Assembly (NCBI GenBank): GCA_002270565.1
Contig: NQMI01000172.1
Span: forward strand, 26,736-90,735
Length of the DNA: 64,000 nt
Source: Stenocarpella maydis
Lineage: Eukaryota > Ascomycota > Sordariomycetes > Diaporthales > Diaporthaceae
Reading direction: 5' to 3'
Positions 1 through 11,299 of this stretch are shown here, one piece after another. Numbering within the stretch: the stretch's first letter is position 1; each line of letters begins with the position of its first letter. Below the pieces are notes generated by a model, which was not told the DNA's origin, ran no database searches, and was given only the letters and a program-made list of their open reading frames with translations. The position numbers were made by a program, and so were the translations under genes.

Positions 1-1769
1 GCTCTGACCTCCGTCTTCCCCTACCTGCCAGAGATGATCAAGAGCTTCGGCGTACAGGACAACAATGTCGCGAGGTGGGCTGGCCTGGTTGGCTCGACCT
101 TCTCGATATCTCAAAGTGCATTTGCAGTTCCATGGGGGAGACTGTCAGACAAGATTGGCCGCAAGCCGACAATTATCACCGGCCTGGTTTCCACCATGAT
201 CTGCTTCATAATATGGGGGACGGCTTCCAGCCTCGCCATGGCCATATGCATACGTCTTGTCATGGGTGCTGGTAACGGGAATGGTATGTTCCCCCCATCT
301 GGGACCCTCTAGATAAACCCGTGCTAACCTGTGCCGCAGTCGGTATCATCCGTACTATGGTTGCTGAGATGGTGCCTCAGAAGGAACTCCAGCCACGTGC
401 CTTTTCTCTTATGCCTCTCGTCTGGAGCATCGGCTCCGTGTTCGGTCCCTCGTTTGGAGGTTTCTTCGCCAGGCCTGCAGAACAGTATCCGGGTCTCTTC
501 GGCAACAGCTGGCTGTTCAAAAAGTACCCGTTCCTGCTGCCCAACCTCGTGGCTTGTGCATTCTTCTTCGTTTCTGTTGTCGTGGCAATCTTGTTCCTCC
601 ATGAGACCCTGGAGACTAAAAAGCACGACAAGGACTGGGGCCTCCTTCTCGGAGAAAAGATCTCGCAGCCCTTCAGGACGAAGCCTCGCCACAAGCACAG
701 CCACCAGCATCAGCGTCACCACCGCCCCTCCTTCGTGGACGCCGAGGCATCGGCCCCTCTGCTGCCCAAGTCAGGCGTCGATGTAAAGAGGAAATGCCAG
801 GCCCCACCTCCGACGATGAGGGAGATCTTCACACCCCAGGTCACAATGAACATCATCGGGTACACAATCCTGGCCCTGCACTCGGTGGCCTTCGACCAGG
901 TGCTCCCCGTGTTCCTCAACTACCCCCGCCAGGCCCCCGACAGCGACAACACGCACCTGCCGTTCCACTTCTCGGGCGGCTTCGGGCTCAACTCGAACAA
1001 GATCGGCACCATCTTCACCATCTACGGCCTCGCGTGCGGCGTGATCCAGTTCTTCCTCTTCCCGCCCGTGTGCTCGCGCTACGGGGCGCTGAACTGCTTC
1101 AGGGCCGGGACGGTGCTCTTCCCCGTCGTCTACGTGCTGCTCCCCTACACCGCGCTGATCCAGGACGCGCACATGCAGTTCGCCGCGCTCATGGCGCTCC
1201 TCCTCGTCAAGGGCTTCGCCGTCATCGTCGGCTTCCCCTGCATCACCATCCTGCTGACCAACTCGGCGCCGTCGGTCCGCATCCTCGGCACCCTCAACGG
1301 CTTCGCCACCACCTTCTCCGGCATCGGGAGGGCCGTCGGCCCCACCCTGACCGGCGCGACCTTCAGCTGGGGCGTCAAGAGGGGCTACGTCATCCCGGCC
1401 TGGTGGCTCCTTGCCGCCGTCGCCGTGCTCCAGGCCATCCCTGCGTGGCTGATCGTCGAGGGCGAGGGCCCCACCCGCGAGGAGGACACGGACGATGACG
1501 GGGACTCTGCCCTGCTGGGCGAGGCCGGCGATGACGTCGCCGGGCCACGGCCTACCAACGGCGCCGTCGTCGCCGGGAATACGGCAGACCTGGTCGGGAC
1601 CAGGGGGGACGCGGTCGCCCCCCAGCCGGAGGATGAGGATGACGAGGACTTCCCACCGCTTGCCAGGGTCAGCTCGAGGGCCTCCAGGGGCAGCACTGGG
1701 TACGGCACTATGAAGGGGTCTTCTGGGACACGCCTGCGGAGAATGTCCGAGACGCTACAGGACTTGTGA
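1..1769 (+). CDS. MFS transporter of the TetA/ZIFL-like type, 5' end outside the window
   Basis: A major facilitator protein whose N-terminus lies upstream of base 1; the reading frame is open from base 1. Exons are <1..283 and 340..1769. The 56-nt intron has a GTATGT donor, a GCTAAC branch site and a GCAG acceptor, and it splits a Val codon. The MFS signature between spans 2 and 3 is visible as GRLSDKIGRKP, after a first span containing TSVFPYLPEM. This pattern is typical of fungal homologues of yeast YCR023C and plant zinc-induced facilitators. A long His-rich, basic central loop follows (about bases 640-790), then a second six-helix half. The last ~100 residues are acidic and low in complexity, likely a cytoplasmic tail. 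The substrate cannot be told from the sequence. Family call is firm, exact role is not. Confidence 0.85.
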
Positions 1770-2285
1770 TGTGATTGAAGTAATTTTGTCCACAGAAGGG
1801 GAGGTGGGAACCGCTGCAGCGGTATGCCCGCAGATGATGGCCCTTCGCATTGCCATTTCTGGGTTTTGGGAATCCGGAATGACCAAGGTTTGCATTGAGG
1901 CGTTGGGGCATAAAAAATCTGGGATTCGGCTTCTCTTTTCGCGAGTGACCATGAAGGCTTGCGGGCACTTCTGACATGCAAACCACATCTCATGGTCATG
2001 GAAAGATGCACATGTGTGTGCCAGTATGTCAGCACTTGAATTTAATGATATTGTTAATCCGAAGAGGTATACGCAGCCCCAAGTATTGTATTTCTTTCCT
2101 AACATCAATATGACATCTTCTATCTGGGGCATTTATACAGGTGTGTGTGTGTACGTGTGCTGATTGGTAGTGGTGTATACATAGGTTGGCTATGTTTACA
2201 TGAAACTGGGTGTGGCTAGTGTACTCGAATGTACCCCTGCCCTCTATTTCTTGTTTGCAAATATCTGTCTCATTTAATCCAGCCT
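1770..2285. other. Intergenic, 3' of the MFS gene
   Basis: About 500 bases of moderately AT-rich sequence between two converging genes. It contains a short GT-rich run near 2140-2160. No coding frame with family character was seen. It probably holds the 3' UTRs of both neighbours. Confidence 0.5.
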
Positions 2286-3671
2286 TCAGAGCGCCGAGGC
2301 TTCTTCAAACTCCAGGGAATTATGGGAACCTGGTTCGGCGCATATAGTCAGCGAGTAAACCTGATTTCCTCGGAGCAAAGACCCGTCAGAGAAACCAGGC
2401 CAAAGCCCAGATATTGAGATGATACTATCGATGATCCATGCTATGGTCAAGGCTTCCAGTAATTCGACCACCTCATCATTCTCCTTTTGGTTCCTATCAC
2501 CTCGGTGCACATACACCTGCGTCAGGGTTCCATTGTCGCCAGCGATAGCAGTCTCCAACCGGTATGATTTCTTCTTTTTCTTGTCGACTCTCGGTCTCAG
2601 AGGTCCCAAGCTCCACTAGAACCTCCCGTCTTCCCCTGAATCCCATGTGTGCCCCCGTCAGGCTCAGGTTCGGCAGCTTTTCCAGGTCAGCCGTGTAGAT
2701 ATTGATGGAGTAGCCATTGCTCAACACGGTCAGGGCCTCATTGTAATTTTCATCCCCAGGGAAAGCGAACCTCTGCAGGAAACAGCCGCTACAAATCTTT
2801 GTGATGGCAGCCATCTTGTCAACAGGAGACCCGTGCCAGCTCTTCCAGTGGTGCAGAGATAGCACCCGTCTGCTGGACTCCTAGAATCCTGCTGGGCCCC
2901 CCTTCAAATCTATCTGATACAGCCCATCGACCATCTTGAGCTTGGTGAAGCTGTGGGCGAAGGTACAGCTCATGACCTGCATGTCCCCACCCCGGCCGGG
3001 GAACTCCTCGAGGCAGCTTTCGAGGTGCGGCTCGAGCAGCTGTGCCAAGGGCCAAGAGAGGAATATGCTCGCGCCGCCAAAGCCACCCATGATCCCGATG
3101 GGGACTAAGTGAGCAGACTCTGTGAGCTGCCCCAGGTACTGTGGCTTTGTGTGGTCGTATTGCGCAAACGTACGTGAGAGAGCGCGCAGCGAGGGGAGGA
3201 AGATGTCGTCATCGATGATTCCAAGCCAGTGTGCCTCTGTTCCCCTCCCTCGGGCGTGCTTCAGACATGTCTTTTATGACAATAACACGTGAATGCTCAG
3301 GGGTATGCCAAAGGCGATTCTTGGGAACGAGTACAAGGTCCATGCCTCCAGCCCCGTATTCCTCCACGAGGGCTGTAGGGTCCACCTTCCCAAGATCTTC
3401 AAGGTCGTCAGTCAGGAGGGCGACGAGAGTTGAACCGGAGTCGGCCAGCCAGTGGGCGAATGTGTGTTTTGAGTCCGGGAGGCGAGTAAATGTGGTAGGC
3501 ACGCCGAGGCTGAGATGGGTGAGCTGTCCTCGATTCCTTGGAAATGCCGCCGGGGGGGGGGGAAGCCCAAGAGGGTCGCAAGGTATCGCATCGACGTTGG
3601 CCGTGCATGGATCGCCCAAATCCAGTTGTCCTCTTTGGTGAGCAGGAGAGAGCTGATGTTCGTGGCCACAT
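2286..3671 (-). pseudogene. GT31 / Fringe-like glycosyltransferase pseudogene
   Basis: Read on the minus strand, the pieces line up in order with fungal family-31-like glycosyltransferases: a TKEDNWIWAIH start near 3630, then GLPPPPAAFPRNRGQLTHLS, then TFAHWLADSG. Next come WLGIIDDDIFLPS (the acidic D-D-D metal-binding motif, near 3210), GGFGGASIFLS, LSLHHWKSWHGSPVDKM, and a C-terminal KKSYRLETA...DEVVELLEAL. These lie in different frames. A one-base loss near 3606 breaks WAIH-G. A shift near 3235-3250 separates the KDMSEA part from WLGIIDDD. An in-frame TAG at 2881-2883 falls where the family has GF-Tyr-ES. A further shift near 2610 precedes the C-terminus. No intron boundaries fit these breaks. 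The protein would have been a type II Golgi-type membrane glycosyltransferase. Its true 5' end is not resolved; an upstream in-frame TAG also precedes the 3669 Met. Confidence 0.8.
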
Positions 3672-4608
3672 CTCGACCTACGTCCAGACTTGAGGTGATT
3701 AAGCTCGGGAGCGCAAGAGCGAGATGGGCTTTCTTCTCCTGCTTCTACACAGAGAGGTCGTTCATTAACGGTGTAGGACCGTGGGGTTGTGAAGATGTCA
3801 TGGCTTTGCAAATAAACAAGGCCGACCAGCACGACATTCCCACCACAAGGTCCAAGGCAGGATATATTCCATGTTTCCCAAAGATTTTCCCAAGACGTCC
3901 AAGTCAATGGAAGGCACGAGCCATCCTGCCATTGCTACACAGCTACCCCCGTTTGTGCCCCTGGGGAGCAAACCATCGTGGGACGAAGAGTGCCACTAAG
4001 CTTTTCTTCCCGGCCTATTAGGAGGATACAGCCATAGTTCACACGAAATGCACCCCCTCATTTCAGATCCGAATGTCGCCAGAGGGAATCTGACGAGGGG
4101 TTGAGGGCATGGACCGTCCAGCCATAGCGAGTGTGCTACGTAAACACGTAAAGGAGGCACAGCCAGCGCAGGCAGGCCACCCCGAGGAAATGGGAGTATT
4201 CACACGTAGGGTCGCCAGGGCACAAAAGTGGCCTGCAACAAGGGGGCAAGGAAAGAAGGGCGGTCACGACGACAATGGATTGGACTCGGGGTTAAGGTGG
4301 ATGGACTGAGGTCAAATTAAAGCTGCAGACACTGCAGCACTCGCTGCGGACCCTCTGCTTTTTTACCTCGCTTGTTAAACGCCGTTATCTCCGTTCCCTG
4401 CCGTTTCTAGTCCACTCCCACGGGCCTCACCATCATGCCGTGCTCACTCAGCTCCTTTCCCCCATTGTTCATTCCCACCTGGCTCAGTCCAGCTCTTCTT
4501 TCTCCAACTCCTCCAGACCATTCGGATACCATTTACACTGATTATATATATATATATATATATTTGACAAAAGAAAGGCCCGACCTGCCCAGCAGTCTCA
4601 CACTGATC
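3672..4608. other. Intergenic; promoter region of the Zn2Cys6 gene
   Basis: About 900 bases. It includes a pyrimidine-rich stretch (4380-4540) and an alternating TA run at 4543-4562, about 50 bases before the predicted start at 4609. The frame containing the regulator stays open back to 4435, but the sequence there looks like pyrimidine-rich leader rather than protein. No other gene is supported. Confidence 0.5.
4543..4562. repeat. (TA)10 microsatellite in a promoter
   Basis: An uninterrupted TA dinucleotide run lies about 46 bases upstream of the predicted start codon of the Zn2Cys6 gene. It could serve as a TATA-like element or simply be a length-variable repeat. Confidence 0.8.
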
Positions 4609-6950
4609 ATGGCTCTCGCCCTCCTGCCGGGGCAGCACGACACGGCAATGTATGGCTCCAGCCGCTCGCGGGCAGCGCAGGCTTGTGTGACGTGCCGGAA
4701 ACAAAAGCGGAAGTGCGACAAGGTCCTGCCATCCTGCTCCAGGTGTTCCTCGCTGCAGCGCGAATGCGACTACTCGGACCAAGGGTCCCCGGCCGCGGGC
4801 CCTTCTGCGGAGGCCTTTGCGAGCCTGCAGATGAAGCTGGCAGAGATTGAGGCGAGGCTGGACTCGGCCCGGGAGAACCCCCCCCAGGCTCAGGTAAATG
4901 GGACCCCGCGCTCCAGCACGTATGTCGGGGGCTCCGAGTCCAGCCCGGAGAGTGCGGGCCATGGGGCTGTCCGGCCAAGAGGCGAAATATGGGTGGATGG
5001 TCAGACGGCCCTCGAGAGAACGAAATTCCCGACCGTCATGTTCCTTGACAGCGATGTGTACATATGGGCTGGGGTTTCGAGGCCAAATCCAAATCCGAAC
5101 ATTGATATACCGATGGTAAGCACGCCTTCTTAAAATCACGTTCTCCACGAGATTGTTGATGCTTTGAGCTCCATCATTGGTTGTGGTGTGTGCCAGGGTG
5201 CTCCAGTGACACCTTCTACATCGCAGACTACTTGGAAAGGGGAGGAGTGCAATCAGGAGGGGCATGGGTCCTGGTGGGCGCAGCTGTGCCGAAAGCATGC
5301 TCTGCACGGGATACGGAAACAAAGTGGCCAGCTCGTCGTGAAAAGGGCATATTCTCGTTGAATAAGCCGCCGATTTGTTCATGTACCGCCCGATGGCCGT
5401 CAGTTGCAGGCATGCTAGGTTCCGGACTCGACATTTGAGCCACGAATAAACTTGCTGCCGCTCTCAAACCCCTTGTTCCGTCGCATTGCCAGCCATGAAT
5501 CTGCACTCACCCATCAGAGGTGTGAAAAGGGGCTAATTCTTGCCAGGAAGTCCTCGAGATCCTTGCTTCCAGCAATGCCGTAGAGGAGACCGCCGCATCA
5601 TACTTCGACACGATCCACCGCTGGTTCCCGTTCATATCCAGGAAACGCATGAACCTAGGCATATCGCTCTCGGACGGCGGGCCAGACCTTGCGCTCCTGT
5701 TCCTCGCCATGAAGCTCATCACAACCGTGCCAACGCCAGAGATGCGCTCCGCGGCAGATTCGCACCTGTACGCCTCCTGCAAGCGCTTCCTGGCCCAACT
5801 CGAATCAGCAGGGACCCTCTCCGTCCTGTACCTACAGGCCATGATCCTGGTGGCCCTGTACGAGTACGGGCACGCCATCTACCCGGCGGCGTGGATGACC
5901 GCAGGAAACTGCGTGCGCTACGCCGCGATGCTGGGCCTGCCATCCCACCAGGAGTCGTGCACCATCCTCGGGGAGTGCAGGACGTGGACCGAAAGCGAGG
6001 AGAGGCGGCGGGTGTGGTGGGCGACGCACATCCTGGACAGGATCATGTCCCTTGGCTCCAAGAAGCGCTTCGCCGGCAGCCCTGACCTGGCCGTGGACAT
6101 GGAGATGCTCCCCGTCGACGACCAGGCCTGGGACTCGGGCGACATGGCCTACTCGCTCCAGAGGCCCGCCAGCACGCCGCTCGAGGACGCCACGGCCAGC
6201 CCGTTCGCGCGCCTGGTGCAGGCGTCGATCCTGACATCGAGAGCCATGGCGCACTGCAAGGGTGCGCCGAGGCGGTACCTCCGGCGCGGGCCCAGGGGCT
6301 CGGGGAGGGACAGCGCCAGCGCCAAGGAGCTGGGCAACGATGCCTTCAGCATCAGGAAGGTCAGGGAGATAATCCGCGACCTGCACACGCTCGCGGCCGC
6401 CATCGACGAGGATATCGCCAGCGCCGGCGGAGTGGGCAGCGATGTCTACTTCGCGATGAGCCCCTCGCGGTGCCTCGTCTGGAGCACGCTGATCATGGTC
6501 ATGGACATGTACAGCTGCCCGGAGCACATGCGCCCGGGAGCCGGGATCGGCAGCGAGGACGGGCGGACGGAGGAGGAGCTGGCGATGCAGGTCGAGGCGA
6601 TCCAGGGCCTGACGACGACGAGCGAGACCATCAAGGTGTTCGCGGACGAGCTGGTGGGCCTCTGCCGCAGCCCCGCCGCGTCGCCGGACTTGGACATGGA
6701 CGGCAGGGGCGGTGGCGGTGAGGCGGACGTGATTGCTAGAGTGAGCCCGCTGTGCTTCGATGCCATATATTGTGCTCTGGCCACCTTCCACTGGCACTGG
6801 AAGGAGAACGGCCAGCCGGATATGAGACTGGGCATGGAGCAGTCGAGGGCCGTGTTCCTCGGGATGGCACCGAGGTGGAGGCTTGCTGTGGATTACTTGG
6901 AGATAGAGAGGTATCACGATGTGATGGGGCTCATGACTGACCAGGGCTAA
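4609..6950 (+). CDS. Zn2Cys6 (Gal4-type) fungal transcription factor
   Basis: Predicted 636-residue nuclear regulator. Exons are 4609..5115 and 5547..6950; the 431-nt intron runs from GTAAGC to TGCCAG, with GGCTAAT as branch site, in phase 0. The binuclear zinc cluster is at residues 26-53: Cys26, 29, 36, 43, 46 and 53, with spacing 2-6-6-2-6. A short amphipathic heptad region follows (about 64-80). The second exon opens with the middle homology region (SYFDTIHRWFPFISRKR) and carries a typical fungal-specific regulatory domain (about 180-600). The start at 4609 was chosen because the next Met is only 13 residues on and the upstream frame is low in complexity. The intron is long for this genome, so a small extra exon is possible. 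Target genes are unknown. A 389-codon frame on the opposite strand (5832-7001) is a high-GC shadow. Confidence 0.88.
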
Positions 6951-7363
6951 TGGGTCGTAATACTCAACTATAATAGAATGGATCAGAAGGGTGTGAAACA
7001 AGTTATAGACCTAGAAATGGACCAGGCTTGCCAGTTCAACCGTCACTAATCCACGAGCGGGCTTCCAATGCCGCTATCAAAATAAAAGCCGCTCCGGCAG
7101 GGTGGAATGAGAGTGTCTCGAGAGCGCATGCGGAAAGTGAACTATATGGGACTGTTAAAAAGGAGCATGGCTCGTTCAGCTTGCCGTGTCAACGGCACAG
7201 TATATCGGCACACCACTATGGGTCCAAGTGTTAGTTCCTGCCAAGTTCCACAAGATGAATCCGGTCTTTCATAGCATTCATGCTCGTCTATATGCTCGTT
7301 ATACACCCCCGCTCATGCGTATCGTCTACCACCTCTGGGCGGGCCTGCATCCCCACCGATTGT
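6951..7363. other. Convergent intergenic spacer
   Basis: About 400 bases between the 3' ends of the Zn2Cys6 gene and the cytochrome b5 reductase gene. Nothing beyond probable 3' UTR sequence was seen. Confidence 0.5.
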
Positions 7364-8518
7364 CTAAAACTTGTAGACCTGGTCCTTGTTGTACCCAAGC
7401 TCGGCCAAAATGCCCGTCAGCTCACCCTGGTCCTGGGGGCTCACCTTGGGGCCCGAGATGGACTTGTACAGGCCAGGGGGCCCACAGACGAAGATCTTGA
7501 CGTTGCCGTCCTTGGGCCCTGGTAGGACCGTCTTGAGAACCTCCTTGTTGATGTAGCCCTTACCGCCAGCCCACTCCTTAGGCGGGTTGTCCAGCAGGTA
7601 GAATGCGCGGAAGCGCTGGGGGTATGTGTTCTCGAGCTCTTGGAACTCCTTCTTCAGCAGGATTTCATCCTCCGTGACGTTGCCGAATACGAGAGTGACC
7701 TTGGTCTTGTCGTTGGGGTTCTTGAAGATGGCACGGCACAGCTGGTACATTGGGGTGACACCGGTGCCACCGGCGACCAGGCCAATGTGCTCGTGCTTGT
7801 TCTCCGTCCACGGGTATTTGGGCAAGGGGCCCTTGAAGTCGAGGCGTTGGCCGGGGACCATGTTGTGCATGTAGTTAGACATAGGACCGTCAGGGTACTT
7901 CTTGACGAGGAGCTCTAGGTAGCCGTTGGCATCTGCGCGTCGATTAGGTTTTAGCATGCGGACCAAGGCTCCAAAATCTCGAGCAGAGGCACAGGGTGGG
8001 ACTCACCCTCATCGGAAGTAGGTGTGTACGGCCTCACGACAGGCTTGCCATCCTCAGGCTTGAACTTGGTCAAGATAGCGCTCGCGACCTGCACGCCAGA
8101 GACCATGTCGTCCTCAGGGAGCTTGAACCGGAACTTCTTGGTGTTGGGGCTCACGGTCTCAACGTCGTCCAGCTTGAGGGAGATGAAACCCTGGTCTCCG
8201 CCCGTCAGGGCCTTCTTGACCTCACCACCAGGGAGGGCTCCCTTGACCTTTGCCTCGGCCTTTTGCGCCGCGCTCGGGTTCCGTGTGAAGTAATAGTAGC
8301 CGCCGGCGACCGCGGCGCCGCCCCCAAGGAAATACAGCAGCGTGTTGTTGCTTCCACCGGAGGGAGCAGAAGGCTTGTCGGCATAGCGGCGGATTTGCTG
8401 GTGCGTATGATGATGTCAGTTATCGGCAGACAGAAGCAGGGCCGGAGGGGGGGGGTAGGCTTACATGCTTCGTAGGCTGAGCCGACTGGCACGTCCGGAA
8501 TGCTGCTCGAGCAAACAT
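7364..8518 (-). CDS. MCR1: NADH-cytochrome b5 reductase, mitochondrial
   Basis: Predicted 337-residue FAD flavoprotein that passes electrons from NADH to cytochrome b5 or other acceptors at the mitochondrial outer membrane and intermembrane space. Exons (minus): 8465..8518, 8007..8397 and 7364..7932. Introns of 67 and 74 nt have GTAAGC and GTGAGT donors and CACCAG and GCGCAG acceptors. The N-terminus is basic and presequence-like ([10 protein letters not shown]), followed by a single span near residues 30-50 ([18 protein letters not shown]), as in Mcr1. The FAD-binding RPYTPTS motif closes exon 2 (about residue 142). The NADH-binding GGTGVTPM lies near 203, and the CGPPG motif near 307. Length and motif order match the family. 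Nothing is missing. Confidence 0.95.
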
Positions 8519-9745
8519 TTTGCTGCAAGACGGAAAGGAGACTGCGGGAGAATGCCAATTGTCTCCGGGGGAAGGAGCAGAAGCGTCAACAGAGTCCGGA
8601 ACTGAGAGGAAAAGAAACCCGAACCAGTGGATCGGGGATGGAGCTGTGGGAGCTGTATGGCGTTGCTGAGCCCGGAATTGCGGACTCTCGGACCCCCCAG
8701 AAATATCTACCTTACAAATGCGACAGCCATGACGTAAGGCAACATACGTCCTCCACTGTATAAGCTCCAGTACCTGCTGTGCTTAAAGCCTTGTAGACTT
8801 GTAGGAGTCACGCCATTGGGGACCTATCGATTCGCCTGCAGGCCCAGGAGGGTCGACGAATTCTTTCACGATCCAAGGGTAGACATGAGGTCCCGCAGAA
8901 ATAACCCTCGACGTTGCCCTGCGTCGACAGCTCTCACGATTCTGTCCAACACTCCCAGTCAAGCACACACAAACAGGCCCAAGTGCGGCATTGTTGATAC
9001 CTACCTAGGTATATAGAAATTCCGAGATCCAGTGCTTCCGGGAAAACCGTATGTGCATACGGGTACTCCAGCCAGTCACAGATCACTCCATATCAAACAG
9101 CAAGCCTGTAACTCTGATGGTCGATGCTTCCGTTATGGAGCAGAGGACGGCGGCCATACGCGTACACTTGACGTGCTTTCCAAGGGGCAGACAGAGGACA
9201 AGCTGTGCGGCCGTGACCGTTACGGCTCCAACAGTTTATATTGGCATTTCGAAAACATTATACAAAGCGCATCGGCTATATGGAGCCCCTTCGTCGCGGA
9301 CACAAGACTCCATCGCAAGAGGTGATATGCCCTTTCCGCCATCCCAGATCACCCGTGATGTACTCCTGGAATGCAAGATCCAATCTCTGCTCTGGACCGA
9401 AAACACCGTCCCTCCCCGCTGCCTGGCAATAATATCCTTTCCTCTTGGTGGCCCGGTGCGCTCGCTGGCATCTCAGTGCAGGCAAGGGAGCCTAGCCCTT
9501 GCCCTGCCACCCAGCTCTGCCCCCGACCTACCTCATCGCTCCCTCGCCCCTCATCATAATCAGTCATTGATGTGCTGATCCGCCCACTATAGTTGTTTTT
9601 CCTTGGTCCGTACAAGCAACGCTCCGCCTCGCCAAGATTGTTACAATTACACTTGGCCACGTATACCTGGCCTCCGCTCCCCCGGCATTGATCTTATTAC
9701 CAGGACGCCCTTGTGCGGGGCGACCTTTGCCTCATCTGGTCTCCC
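8519..9745. other. Intergenic, upstream of MCR1 and downstream of the SH3 gene
   Basis: About 1.2 kb with only short, non-conserved open frames. The palindromic motif CCTAGG in a TACCTAGGTA context occurs at 9003-9012. It likely includes the MCR1 promoter and the 3' UTR of the neighbour. Confidence 0.5.
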
Positions 9746-11299
9746 TCATGATTTCGCCTCCATCTTTCTGTCCTCTGTTGGAGACTGCAACTTCGCATCG
9801 GATTTGGTCTGGCCTCCGTACTTCTTGGGTGGGATCTCCTCGCCTCCCTGGCTGCCTCGTCGTAGGAACCCGGTGTCTTGGTGCGTCGAGAGCGTCGGTG
9901 TGTTGGCTTGGCTGCCGCCTCTTTGACCGTGGTAGTGTACGACTTGGGGAGGGACGTGGCCGGCTTGGTTGCCTAGCATGTGGTGTGGATACGGCTCAAG
10001 GTCCTTGCTAGAAGTAGAGAAAGTTGAGACGACTGGCTGATGATATCCATTGGCGTTGGAGGAGGTACTTGCAGTCGAAGGATTGTGGCCAAGGTTCGTG
10101 TGCTCGGCTTGTGTGGGCGTGCCCACGTCGCCAGGGCTCCCGGAGAGTGGTTCAGCCTGCCCGGTCAGGCTTGTCATGCCGCCCTCGATGTCCCTGAGCA
10201 GCCGCACGTACTCCTCAGGGACCAGGCCGCTCTCTTCCGTCTTGGGGTCTTCGGCCACGAGCCAACCCTGCCCGTGCCTATAAGAAACCCATATTATCTG
10301 GCCCTCTACCAGGGGAAGCTCATTCTCGTTTTCGCGCTCAAAGTCGAACAAGGCGACCGCCTTGCCGTGCATCTCCTCGTCGGGCGAGGTGATTGTGAAT
10401 TGGTAGTCCCTGGAGTACCTGGACTGGTCTTCCCGGTCGTACCCGGGAGACTGGGCCGGACTAGAATCGTCAGAGTCATCACGGTATCCGCCATTGGGTT
10501 CAGCATACTGCCGTGGCTGCAGCTCAGCGAGCGTGTAGGGATGCCCGGAGTGCCGTGCTTGGGTGGGCGGGTAAGTGACGTATTCACCGCCCGGCCCGTT
10601 CGCCTCCCCCCCCTGGTTCACATAATATCGTTCACTGCCGTCACCGCCCGTGCCTATGTAGTAGCCCCTCTCGGCATCGTAGTCGGCCGCGTGCATGACA
10701 TTCGAGCTGCCCTGGTCGCGGCTGCTGCGCCGCCGGCTCTGCATGAAGGCCGCGCCCGAGGACTTGTGTTTTCGGTGCCTGGAGCTCACCACCGGGCTCT
10801 GGAGGTCCTCGTCCTCGCTCCAGGGAGGCCCGTCCCCGAGATAGATGGGTGCCAAATCATTGACCCTGCTGAGGCTCTCCCATGCACCCGTGTCCCAGCT
10901 CGTCTTGCCTTCCCAGGCAGAGTCGGACAGGCGGCGTGACTCGCTCGCCGGGGTCGACCTGCCCGAGGGGGGCTCTGGCGGAGGCCCATAGTGCATGGGG
11001 TGAGCGGTCGAGTAGGCGAAGTCCCGCACGAGAGTGTACGGGAGGCTGGAGGGGAACATGGGGAATATGTGAGAGGGCGGTCGCGACCGGGAAGGCACGG
11101 AGCCAACGGAGTACTGCGACAGCCTGTCCTTGGATGCTTGTGACATGGAGACCGGCCGGGCCAGAGTGGATCGTTTCGCCTGGGGCGAGGAGGTTATGAT
11201 TGGGGGCAGAGGCGGGTGGTTTGGATTGGAAGTCGGCGACGAGACGGCTGGAGGGGGCGAGGTAGCTGGTGAGGAGGTCGCGGACATGGCTGTGGTCAT
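9746..11299 (-). CDS. SH3-domain adaptor, Nbp2/Skb5-like
   Basis: Single-exon, 517-residue protein. The N-terminal ~300 residues are rich in Ser, Pro and Gly and look disordered. One SH3 domain lies at about residues 310-370: it opens with GKAVALFDFERENENELPL, carries GWLVAEDP, and ends in GLVPEEYVRLL. The ALFDFERENENEL form and the GLVPEEYV ending resemble yeast Nbp2 and fission yeast Skb5. Those adaptors recruit phosphatase or PAK kinase to the HOG and cell-wall MAP kinase pathways. That role is inferred from the domain alone. The C-terminal 150 residues are Ser/Thr/Gln-rich, ending in a basic, Lys-rich tail. The ATG at 11299 opens the frame and no in-frame upstream ATG was found. The 299-codon frame on the plus strand across this gene (10040-10939) is a shadow. 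Confidence 0.8.
   Translation of the reverse strand: MTTAMSATSSPATSPPPAVSSPTSNPNHPPLPPIITSSPQAKRSTLARPVSMSQASKDRLSQYSVGSVPSRSRPPSHIFPMFPSSLPYTLVRDFAYSTAHPMHYGPPPEPPSGRSTPASESRRLSDSAWEGKTSWDTGAWESLSRVNDLAPIYLGDGPPWSEDEDLQSPVVSSRHRKHKSSGAAFMQSRRRSSRDQGSSNVMHAADYDAERGYYIGTGGDGSERYYVNQGGEANGPGGEYVTYPPTQARHSGHPYTLAELQPRQYAEPNGGYRDDSDDSSPAQSPGYDREDQSRYSRDYQFTITSPDEEMHGKAVALFDFERENENELPLVEGQIIWVSYRHGQGWLVAEDPKTEESGLVPEEYVRLLRDIEGGMTSLTGQAEPLSGSPGDVGTPTQAEHTNLGHNPSTASTSSNANGYHQPVVSTFSTSSKDLEPYPHHMLGNQAGHVPPQVVHYHGQRGGSQANTPTLSTHQDTGFLRRGSQGGEEIPPKKYGGQTKSDAKLQSPTEDRKMEAKS

Noticed and set aside
4435..4608. In-frame upstream extension of the first Zn2Cys6 gene
   Set aside because: The translated part is Ser/Pro-rich leader followed by an Ile-Tyr repeat from the TA microsatellite. 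The Met at 4609 fits better.
5832..7001. 389-codon open frame on the minus strand
   Set aside because: It lies antisense to the Zn2Cys6 exon, is rich in Arg, Ala and His, and shows no motif. High third-position GC in the real gene keeps the opposite frame open.
10040..10939. 299-codon open frame on the plus strand
   Set aside because: It is antisense to the SH3-domain gene and has no recognisable domain.
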